In this document: positions 1-4,991 of the stretch, one piece after another | How the letters are laid out: each line of letters opens with the position of its first letter | Numbering within the stretch: position 1 is the first letter of the stretch | NCBI GenBank assembly: GCA_946479725.1 | Contig: CAMLHB010000102.1 | Location: forward strand, 1 to 8,134 | DNA length: 8,134 bases | Reading direction: 5' to 3' | From: an uncultured Actinomycetes bacterium | Lineage (GTDB): Bacteria > Actinomycetota > Thermoleophilia > Solirubrobacterales > 70-9 | Made by a program: the position numbers and the translations under genes | Notes under the pieces: model-generated | The model's database searches: none | Seen by the model: only the letters and a program-made list of their open reading frames with translations | Told to the model about the DNA's origin: nothing

Positions 1-38
1 TGTCCTGAGAGGGGCCCCCTCGCCCCTCCTGTGAACCG

Positions 39-719
39 TTATTGGATTAGGGGCAGGACGCAGCGGAATTTCTTGGTGGCGGTGGAGATCGCGGAACTCA
101 CAGCGCCTGACGACGAAACGGTGATAGCGGCGTAGAGGTTCACGTCGGAGACATTGGTCAAGTCGCTCGACCACTCATCCCCGGTCGCCAGCGTAATTCC
201 CGGCTGCTGCGAGAAGGCCACCAGCGCCAGCGCCTCGGGCAGCTCGCCGCCCGTCGCTGCGCAGGACGCTGCCGCCGCCGGTGCATTGAGGGCGCCGCCG
301 CTCGTCCCGGTCTGCCAGCAGGCGCCGGCGAAGAAGCGGGTTTTGGTCTTGCAGCCGACTTCATGGCCGTTGACGGTCGTCGCGTTCTGGGCGTTGGCGG
401 CGTTCAGCGCCGTTTCCGCGTCGCGCGCCGACTCGGCGCTGTCGGCGTGGATCGCCGAGGGGACCTGGCCGAGGGTGGAGGTGTCGATCTGGATCCCGGT
501 GATCGAGCCCGGCGCCAGCGCCGACCCCCTGATCGCCCCCGGCTTCAGCCGGTTCCCGGGCACCGAGCCCAGCGCCAGCCGGTTCCCCGGCAGCGACTTC
601 ACCTTGATCGCCCTGCCGCTGATCTTCCCGGCCGCGTAAACCGTCCCGCCCAGCGCCATCAGCAGCGCCAGCCCGGCGATCGCCAGCCCCGGCGCCTGCC
701 GCCAAAGTCCCTTGCCCAT
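39..719 (-). CDS. Secreted or surface-anchored repeat protein, function unknown
   Basis: A 226-residue exported protein of unknown function. Residues 9-30 form a hydrophobic leader ending in a V-Y-A-A-like signal-cleavage region. Residues about 40-79 hold four consecutive ten-residue units built on 'PGNRL' and its variants (PGNRLALGSV, PGNRLKPGAI, RGSALAPGSI, then a degenerate TGIQID unit), which suggests a short beta-solenoid or stalk. An Ala/Asn/Asp-rich linker (about 88-116) follows. A C-terminal domain (about 120-226) has four cysteines (C123, C134, C153, C220) that could form disulphides, plus an 'ASCAATGGELPEALAL' stretch recalling lectin-like or sulfatase-modifying-type folds. The ATG is preceded on the minus strand by a GGGGAGG ribosome site, so the start is well supported. 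Proteins with this leader-plus-repeat style are, from memory, abundant in Solirubrobacterales. It lies downstream of the double winged-helix gene, but a hairpin lies between them, so co-transcription is doubtful. Confidence 0.85.
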   Translation of the reverse strand: MGKGLWRQAPGLAIAGLALLMALGGTVYAAGKISGRAIKVKSLPGNRLALGSVPGNRLKPGAIRGSALAPGSITGIQIDTSTLGQVPSAIHADSAESARDAETALNAANAQNATTVNGHEVGCKTKTRFFAGACWQTGTSGGALNAPAAAASCAATGGELPEALALVAFSQQPGITLATGDEWSSDLTNVSDVNLYAAITVSSSGAVSSAISTATKKFRCVLPLIQ

Positions 720-741
720 CGAGTCCTCCCCTTGCCTCGTT

Positions 742-775
742 GATTGAACAAGCCGCCCCGAATACCAGGGGCGGC
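742..775 (-). terminator. Probable intrinsic terminator of the double winged-helix gene
   Basis: Positions 752-759 (GCCGCCCC) and 768-775 (GGGGCGGC) form a perfect 8-bp stem around an 8-base loop. Read on the minus strand, the stem is followed by TTGTTCAAT (742-750), a T-rich though interrupted run. It lies 62 bp past the stop codon of the upstream minus-strand gene, a usual place for a terminator. Only about 32 bp separate it from the next start codon at 719, so it could instead be a hairpin in that gene's leader. Confidence 0.5.
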
Positions 776-837
776 CGAAGTGGCGGGACCCTAAGCGGGG
801 AATTCGGCGCCTGGACGGATGTCGCCGCGGCGGCTCG

Positions 838-2085
838 TCAAACGTCCGAGGGGGGAGCGCGTTTGCCCGCAGGCGATCGGAACGAAGCCATCCCCACCGT
901 CGTCGTGATCAGCTCCTCGCTGTCCTCGGTCCGTTCCAGCGAGCGGGCCTCCAGCTCCGGCAGCCAGGTCAGAACCGCGTCGAGCTCGATTCCGATCCCT
1001 GTCCAGGCCTCGCGGTCGACGACGACGGATTGCCAGGTGAGGTGACGGTCGAGGTCGGCGTCGAAGGTTCCCCGCTCGATCGACTCGCCGACGTGGTCGA
1101 AGTAGGTGTTGAGGAACCAGGGAGAGATCTCTTCGCGGATGACCCGGGGGAGGCTCCTCCAGGTGGCGCCGTCGAAGTAGGGCCGGTGGGTGCTCTTGTA
1201 GATCCGTTCGACGCCGCCGCGGCGGCCGCCTTTGCGTTCTTCCAGCACTTCCAGGTAGCCCCATTTCGCGAGCTCGCGAAAGCAGCGGGAGACGTGCGTC
1301 ATTGAGCCGCCCACCTCCTCGACGAACTGGGAGGGGCTCTGGGGGCGCATGCTCACCTCCATCAGGATCCGGCAGCGCCAGCGGTTGGAGAGGGCCTTGG
1401 CGAGCTTGGGCCCGAGCATGTATTGAGTTCCCGCCACTGGCACGCCGGGCTCCAGGTGGCCGTTGGCGCCTCTTTGGGGTGTCGGCTCTCCCGGCGAGCG
1501 GAAAGCAGCTAGACCGACCGTCGCCGGGATCTCTTCCTCGCGGGTCACAGCGAGCCGCTTGGCCGCCTCCAGCTCGTGTCCCGCTAGTGACCCCTGAATC
1601 AGGTCGAGGTGGCCGCTCAGCTCCTGCCAGGCCGGTTTGTCAAGGACGATGATCTCCCACGAGAGGTGGCGGTCCACCTCCTGGTCGAAGGTGCCCGCCT
1701 CCAGCGCCTCGCTGATCCGCGAGCGGTAGGAGTCGAGGATCGAGCGGGTGACGCTGTTGCGCTCGGAATGGGAGACGGTTTCCCAGGTATCGGCATGGAA
1801 CTGCGCGCGGCGGATCGCCCGGTAGACGTGCTCGATCGCTGCCCCCCGCCGGCGCCCCGGACGCTCTTCGGCGACTTCGAGGTAGCCCCACTCCGCCAGC
1901 TGCCGGAAGCAGCGGGCGACGTGGGTCAGCTCGCCGCCGTGCTCCTCGACGAAGCGGGAGGGGCTGAGAGGCCGCGAGGTGAGCTCGGTGAGGATCCGAA
2001 ATCGCCAGGGATCGGCAAGCGCCCGCGCCGTCCGCGCGCTGATTCCGAACGCTGCTGGTTCCCTCTCTCCGACCACCCGCGTCAC
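838..2085 (-). CDS. Tandem-duplicated winged-helix (ArsR-like) transcriptional regulator
   Basis: A 415-residue protein made of two copies of one module of about 180 residues (about 15-196 and 224-403), joined by a Gly/Pro-rich linker. Each copy opens with an ArsR-like winged helix: 'RFRILTEL' / 'RCRILMEV', then 'SPSRFVEE' / 'SPSQFVEE', a recognition-helix region 'THVARCFRQL' / 'THVSRCFREL' and the wing 'WGYLEV'. By my count 36 of 53 residues are identical across this part. Each copy continues into a helical region with a 'DRHL-W' motif and ends in a 'TVG-A-FRSP' signature. ArsR-type regulators normally act as dimers of chains of about 100 residues, so this chain may be its own dimer. No metal-binding ELCVCDL-type motif is visible, so the C-terminal halves may sense something else or contact a partner. 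The GTG start has a GAGGAGGA ribosome site 8 bases upstream. It is divergent from the small peptide/methyltransferase unit and is the obvious candidate to regulate it. Confidence 0.85.
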   Translation of the reverse strand: MTRVVGEREPAAFGISARTARALADPWRFRILTELTSRPLSPSRFVEEHGGELTHVARCFRQLAEWGYLEVAEERPGRRRGAAIEHVYRAIRRAQFHADTWETVSHSERNSVTRSILDSYRSRISEALEAGTFDQEVDRHLSWEIIVLDKPAWQELSGHLDLIQGSLAGHELEAAKRLAVTREEEIPATVGLAAFRSPGEPTPQRGANGHLEPGVPVAGTQYMLGPKLAKALSNRWRCRILMEVSMRPQSPSQFVEEVGGSMTHVSRCFRELAKWGYLEVLEERKGGRRGGVERIYKSTHRPYFDGATWRSLPRVIREEISPWFLNTYFDHVGESIERGTFDADLDRHLTWQSVVVDREAWTGIGIELDAVLTWLPELEARSLERTEDSEELITTTVGMASFRSPAGKRAPPSDV

Positions 2086-2239
2086 CTGGATTCCTCCTCA
2101 ATAGACGCTGAGTACAGAATGAAGACTAATTCCTCTCGCTCAAAAAATCTTTCTTCCCCAAAGTGGCACTTCGGATTTCGGATTAGTGACTGGTTTTGCC
2201 AGCGATAAATCATGCTTCCCCATAAACGTCGGATCTTGT
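2086..2239. promoter_or_regulatory. A/T-richer divergent control region
   Basis: This stretch between the minus-strand regulator and the plus-strand peptide gene is visibly richer in A and T than the flanking genes, as expected of a two-way promoter. It contains an 11-bp inverted repeat AAGTG-G-CACTT (2161-2171), a directly adjacent tandem repeat TCGGATT-TCGGATT (2171-2184), and a small hairpin CTGG-TTTTG-CCAG (2190-2202). Promoter-like A/T-rich elements are present (GATAAA at 2204-2209, CATAAA at 2221-2226), but no clear -35/-10 pair with good spacing could be fixed on either strand. The inverted and direct repeats are candidate operator sites for the divergent winged-helix protein; this is inference. 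Confidence 0.45.
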
Positions 2240-2253
2240 GAAGGGGGGTGATC
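2240..2253 (+). promoter_or_regulatory. Extended Shine-Dalgarno site of the 19-codon gene
   Basis: The bases GAAGGGGGGTGATC match the full complement of the conserved 16S rRNA 3' tail (GAAAGGAGGTGATC) at 12 of 14 positions. Both mismatches are A-to-G changes that still allow G-U pairing. The core ends 8 bases before the ATG at 2257. Such a long match is far beyond chance expectation for a non-coding stretch and fixes the start of the small gene. Confidence 0.75.
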
Positions 2254-2256
2254 AGG

Positions 2257-2316
2257 ATGAAGTTCGACGCCACGGAGACGGTGCTGCCCAAAGCCAGCAA
2301 TAGCAAGGGCAACTAG
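2257..2316 (+). CDS. 19-residue peptide, unknown; candidate precursor or signal peptide
   Basis: A short gene encoding MKFDATETVLPKASNSKGN. Two independent signs mark it as real. It has an exceptionally complete ribosome-binding site at ideal spacing. Also, 16 of its 18 internal codons end in G or C, like the true genes of this genome and unlike the surrounding A/T-richer DNA. The peptide is hydrophilic, has no signal sequence or membrane segment, lacks cysteine, and has a Lys/Ser/Asn/Gly-rich C-terminal third (KASNSKGN). It is too short for an ordinary folded protein. A stem-loop and then a SAM-dependent methyltransferase follow, the first stop and next start being 84 bp apart. Possible roles are a precursor of a ribosomally made modified peptide, a peptide signal, or a leader peptide controlling the methyltransferase. 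I recognise no known family; all three roles are inference. Confidence 0.6.
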   Translation: MKFDATETVLPKASNSKGN

Positions 2317-2321
2317 GTGGA

Positions 2322-2367
2322 TCGCGGCCCTTCTTCGATGGGTTGATCGCCCGGAGAGGGGCCGCGA
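2322..2367 (+). other. Stem-loop between the peptide gene and the methyltransferase
   Basis: TCGCGGCCC (2322-2330) and GGGCCGCGA (2359-2367) form a perfect 9-bp stem. Within its loop, CGAT (2336-2339) and ATCG (2346-2349) can form a second short hairpin. No T-run follows (the next bases are ATTATCGCTTGGG), so it is not a classic intrinsic terminator. A partial read-through terminator, or a processing/stability element letting the small gene be made in excess of the downstream enzyme, would fit its place 5 bp after the peptide stop codon. Confidence 0.55.
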
Positions 2368-2388
2368 ATTATCGCTTGGGAACGGATG

Positions 2389-2395
2389 AAGGAGG
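2389..2395 (+). promoter_or_regulatory. Ribosome-binding site that sets the methyltransferase start
   Basis: AAGGAGG lies 5 bases before the ATG at 2401. An in-frame ATG at 2386 overlaps this site's upstream edge and has no comparable site of its own, so 2401 is the better start. Confidence 0.7.
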
Positions 2396-2400
2396 AGAGG

Positions 2401-3174
2401 ATGCAAAAGCAATGGGCAGCCGGGGATGCGACGAAGGAGGCCTACGACGTCTACGCCCCGGTCTACGACGAGTTCAACCGCAACTACAAGTACGAGCGCT
2501 GGACCGGGCGCCTACTTGCGGTTGCCGAAGAAGCCGGGTTCGGCGGCAGGCGCCTGCTGGACGTTGCCTGCGGTACCGGCCTCAGCTTCATCGTCCTGCT
2601 CGAGCGGGGCTGGGAGGTGACCGGCTGCGACATCTCGGCGGAGATGCTGGAGCGGGCGCGGGTGCGGGCCGAGGGACGGGCCAAGCTGGTCGAGGCGGAC
2701 ATGCGGGAGCTGCCCGAGCTGGGGGAGTTCGACCTGATCTGGGCGGTCAACGACCCACTCAACTACCTGCTCGAGGTCGAGGAACTGGAGGCGACGCTGC
2801 GGGGGATGGCCCGCAACCTGGCGCCAACCGGGATCGCCCTCTTCGACCTCAACACGCTCGTCACCTACCGGACCTTCTTCAGCGAAGAAGTCGTCGTCGA
2901 AGACAACGACCAGCGCTTGATCTGGCAGGGGCAGCTCTCGCCGGAGGAGGTCACGCCTGGCACCTTCGCCGAAGCGCGGTTCGAGGTTCCAGGTGAGCCA
3001 GGGAAGGCCCACGTCCATCGCCAGCGCCATTTCAGCGAGGAGCAGGTGCGCGGGGCGATCGACGCCGCCGGGCTCGAGTGCGTCGCCCTGTACGGCGAGT
3101 ACGACGGCGACCTCACGCTGGGGCTGGACGAAAATCATCACACGAAGGGCGTCTATCTCTGCCGTCTGAAGTAG
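2401..3174 (+). CDS. Class I SAM-dependent methyltransferase
   Basis: A 257-residue cytosolic enzyme with the Rossmann-type methyltransferase fold. It should transfer a methyl group from S-adenosylmethionine to an unknown acceptor. Motif I is clear (LLDVACGTGLS, residues 52-62), followed by the acidic ribose-binding end of strand 2 (GCDIS, 75-79), a motif with the adenine-contacting acid (EADMRELP, 98-105) and motif IV (FDLIWAVNDPLNYL, 110-123). An N-terminal 'YDVYAPVYDEF' helix is typical of small-molecule enzymes of this fold. The C-terminal part (about 160-257) is a mixed cap ending with 'FSEEQVRGAIDAAGLE', as in Methyltransf_25-like proteins. Size is normal for the family and nothing is missing. 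The sequence alone does not tell the substrate. It follows the 19-codon gene on the same strand, so the peptide is one possible acceptor, but an ordinary small metabolite is at least as likely. Confidence 0.88.
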   Translation: MQKQWAAGDATKEAYDVYAPVYDEFNRNYKYERWTGRLLAVAEEAGFGGRRLLDVACGTGLSFIVLLERGWEVTGCDISAEMLERARVRAEGRAKLVEADMRELPELGEFDLIWAVNDPLNYLLEVEELEATLRGMARNLAPTGIALFDLNTLVTYRTFFSEEVVVEDNDQRLIWQGQLSPEEVTPGTFAEARFEVPGEPGKAHVHRQRHFSEEQVRGAIDAAGLECVALYGEYDGDLTLGLDENHHTKGVYLCRLK

Positions 3175-3248
3175 CACTCGACGCCGCGTCGCCTATTTAC
3201 TGCCGGGTTTTGCCTTCGTAAGAGCTGAGTACTGCTTTTAGGCTGCTC

Positions 3249-3283
3249 CAACGGCCGTTGATGGTCGTGGGCTGTTGCCAACA
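3249..3283 (+). promoter_or_regulatory. Pair of palindromes, candidate operator of the ArsR-type gene
   Basis: Two perfect short palindromes stand just upstream of the regulator gene: CAACGGCCGTTG (3249-3260) and TGTTG-C-CAACA (3273-3283). Both are built from CAAC/GTTG half-sites and their centres are about 23-24 bp apart, roughly two DNA turns. They end 15 bp before the start codon, where a repressor could block its own transcription. Binding by the neighbouring ArsR-like protein is inference. Confidence 0.4.
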
Positions 3284-3298
3284 CCGGAGGAGGGAGAG

Positions 3299-3763
3299 AT
3301 GGGCGACGCGGGTGTCTTGGCCGAGGACGGGCGCTTGGCCGCGGATCTGGTGGCGACCCTGGAGCCGCAACTGCAGGACGCCCTCAACCATCCGACACGG
3401 CGGGACATCCTCAGGGTCCTGCAGGGCGCGCGGGAAGCGAGCAGCATCACAGATATCGTCGCCGCGCTGCCGCAGCTGCGCCGGGGTGAAATCAGCTACC
3501 ACGCCCAGGTGCTCGAGGACTCCGGCTGCGTCGAGGTCGAGGGAATGCGGCGCTGCCCCGGCGGTGAGGAGCGCCTCCTGCGCTCCGCTGTCGCCGAAAG
3601 CGGCCAGGCGCTGCTGGTCCTCGGCGCGACCGAGCGCTCGGATCGCGAACACCGGCGCCGGGTGGCGAGCGAACCGGACGTCAGCCAGCTGACGATGTTC
3701 CGGGTACCGCGGCCGGCTCGGACCATCCGGCTGCTCGGCCGCCGGCGGCGCGAAGCCCACTGA
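3299..3763 (+). CDS. ArsR-type winged-helix transcriptional regulator
   Basis: A 154-residue DNA-binding protein. Residues about 23-85 form the winged helix: 'ALNHPTRRDILRVL' is the classic ArsR first helix, followed by 'SSITDIVAALPQL' and a recognition helix 'GEISYHAQVLEDSGCVEVEG' running into the wing. The last third is Arg-rich (RRRVA, then RLLGRRRREAH) and may contact DNA or RNA nonspecifically. The three ArsR metal-site signatures I would look for (ELCVCDL, a C-terminal DxH, or paired cysteines) are not evident; only two cysteines (C77, C86) occur, both near the wing. The start at 3299 is chosen because a GGAGGAGGGAG ribosome site precedes it; an in-frame TTG at 3275 would place that site inside the gene. 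It is the first gene before a ZIP transporter (58 bp gap, same strand), so metal-linked regulation is plausible but unproven. Confidence 0.82.
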   Translation: MGDAGVLAEDGRLAADLVATLEPQLQDALNHPTRRDILRVLQGAREASSITDIVAALPQLRRGEISYHAQVLEDSGCVEVEGMRRCPGGEERLLRSAVAESGQALLVLGATERSDREHRRRVASEPDVSQLTMFRVPRPARTIRLLGRRRREAH

Positions 3764-3821
3764 GCCCCCGGCGCCCCGGCGCCGCCGTCGCCTCCTTGGC
3801 GCCGGATAGCGTGCGGGGTCG

Positions 3822-4565
3822 GTGTCCGACCTCCTCGTCCTCTTCCTCGCCGCCTGCGGCACGGCGCTGGCGACCGGCCTCGGCGCGATCCCGGTCTGGT
3901 TCCTCGGCAGCCGCGCGGCGGCGCTGACCCCGTTCCTGCTCGGGCTGGCGGCCGGAGTGATGGGCGTCGCCTCGGTCGCCGGGCTGCTGATCCCCGCCGC
4001 CGAAGAAGGTTCGGTCTGGGAGCTGGCGGCGGGGCTGGCGGTCGGCGGCGTGCTGCTGGGGGTGGCGCGGAGCCGGCTCGACCACGAGGCGGTCTTCATG
4101 GGGCGGAGCGGGCCCGGGGCGCGGACCTCGGCGCTGGTCTTCGCCGTCCTCTTCGTCCACAGCCTGCCGGAGGGCCTCGCGGTCGGCACCGCGTATGCCT
4201 CCGACCGGGCGGGGCTGGGGCTGTTCGTGATCCTCGCGATCGCGATCCAGAACGTCCCCGAGGGGACCAGCGTCGCGATCCCGATGGAGGCGACCGGGTA
4301 CGGCCGGGCGCGCCAGTTCTGGGCCGCGGTCGGAACCAGCGCGCCGCAGCCGGTCGGCGCCGTTGTCGCCTACCTGGCGGTGGAAGAGGTCAACGCACTG
4401 CTGCCCTTCTCGTTCGCCTTCGCCGCCGGGGCGATGCTGAGCCTGATCGCGGTCGAGCTGCTTCCCCAGGCCTACGGGGAGCGCCGGCGCTGGCTGGGGC
4501 CGAGCCTGGGGATTGCCATCGGGGCGGCGGTGATGATGGTGCTGGACCTGTTGCTTGCCGTCTGA
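3822..4565 (+). CDS. ZIP-family divalent metal transporter, GufA-like
   Basis: A 247-residue inner-membrane protein expected to move zinc or a related divalent metal into the cytosol. About eight hydrophobic segments are visible. The two diagnostic ZIP helices are present: HSLPEG (113-118, TM4) and QNVPEG (143-148, TM5), plus an acidic residue in a later helix (E212 in 'AVELLPQ'). The Gln in place of His in TM5 is the pattern of the GufA branch of ZIP proteins, so this is not a lesion. The intracellular loop between TM3 and TM4 (about 83-100) carries one His rather than the His-rich tract of many eukaryotic members. The GTG start has no good Shine-Dalgarno; a TAGCGT box (3807-3812, TANNNT type) 9 bp upstream would fit a leaderless transcript, or it may be read with the regulator gene. 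Metal specificity cannot be told from sequence. Confidence 0.87.
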   Translation: MSDLLVLFLAACGTALATGLGAIPVWFLGSRAAALTPFLLGLAAGVMGVASVAGLLIPAAEEGSVWELAAGLAVGGVLLGVARSRLDHEAVFMGRSGPGARTSALVFAVLFVHSLPEGLAVGTAYASDRAGLGLFVILAIAIQNVPEGTSVAIPMEATGYGRARQFWAAVGTSAPQPVGAVVAYLAVEEVNALLPFSFAFAAGAMLSLIAVELLPQAYGERRRWLGPSLGIAIGAAVMMVLDLLLAV

Positions 4566-4597
4566 GCGACAGCGACCGCGCGTACCACGCGTATTCC

Positions 4598-4627
4598 TTG
4601 ACAAGACTCCCGGCGGCGAACTACTTT
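4598..4627 (+). promoter_or_regulatory. Candidate sigma-70-type promoter
   Basis: A perfect -35 consensus TTGACA (4598-4603) is followed after 18 bp by TACTTT (4622-4627), which fits the loose actinobacterial -10 pattern TANNNT. Transcription would begin near 4634-4637, at or just before the GTG at 4637. This makes a TTG start codon at 4598 unlikely, since it would lie inside the -35 box. Confidence 0.45.
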
Positions 4628-4636
4628 CAAGCCCGG

Positions 4637-4987
4637 GTGGACGATCAGGGATATTTGCACAATAGAGTTCGTCGCAGTTTCCAGGATCTGCCGGCGAATG
4701 CCTCCGACCTGCAGACGCCGGGGGAGATCGAGCTCGAGCACCAGCGCGAGGAACTGCGGATGGCGCAGGAGCGGCGCAAGAGCTTCGGCTGGCTGCGCAA
4801 GGGCTTCGTCGCGGTCCTCTCGGTGCTGGTGCTGGTGGCGGTGATGGCCGCTTCTACACTGACCATCGGCCTCGTCAACGGCCCCTTCGAACTGATCGTC
4901 CCCTCGCTCTCGGTGCTCGCCGGCAGCGGCGGGGCGGGGATCTTCTTCTGGCGGATGTACGCCGAGCGGATCCCGGCGCGCCTCTAA
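4637..4987 (+). CDS. Small two-helix membrane protein, function unknown
   Basis: A membrane protein of about 116 residues that I do not recognise. The first half is soluble and charged, with an 'EIELEHQREELRMAQERRKS' helix (about 30-49) of coiled-coil character, ending in a basic 'WLRKG' border. Two hydrophobic helices follow (about 57-79 and 87-105) joined by a short 'NGPFEL' turn, and a basic tail (ERIPARL) ends the protein, placing both ends in the cytosol. The start is uncertain. GTG 4637 suits a leaderless message from the promoter just upstream; TTG 4655 and ATG 4760 are alternatives. Codons before about 4682 use A/T-ending forms (AAT, AGA, GTT, CGT), while those after are strongly G/C-ending, so the coding region may begin as late as the TTG at 4655. 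It follows the ZIP gene by 71 bp and meets the NRAMP gene tail to tail. Confidence 0.65.
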   Translation: MDDQGYLHNRVRRSFQDLPANASDLQTPGEIELEHQREELRMAQERRKSFGWLRKGFVAVLSVLVLVAVMAASTLTIGLVNGPFELIVPSLSVLAGSGGAGIFFWRMYAERIPARL

Positions 4988-4991
4988 CGCC

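Noticed and set aside
9..28. GAGGGG/CCCCTC inverted repeat after the stop of the secreted protein gene, as a terminator
   Set aside because: Six G/C-rich pairs with no T-run on the minus strand; alternative pairings are equally good, so it cannot be called a terminator.
2119..2208. Plus-strand 29-codon frame beginning MKTNSSRSKN in the divergent region
   Set aside because: No ribosome-binding site, A/T-ending codons throughout, and it overlaps the probable promoter and operator sequences.
3179..3191. CGACGC-C-GCGTCG palindrome after the methyltransferase as a terminator
   Set aside because: The one-base centre cannot form a stable loop without opening the stem, and only a short TATTTA follows.
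3197..4604. Long minus-strand open frames opposite the ArsR and ZIP genes
   Set aside because: Pro/Arg/Gln-rich shadows with no domain features; the plus-strand frames have clear motifs and, for the ArsR gene, a ribosome site.
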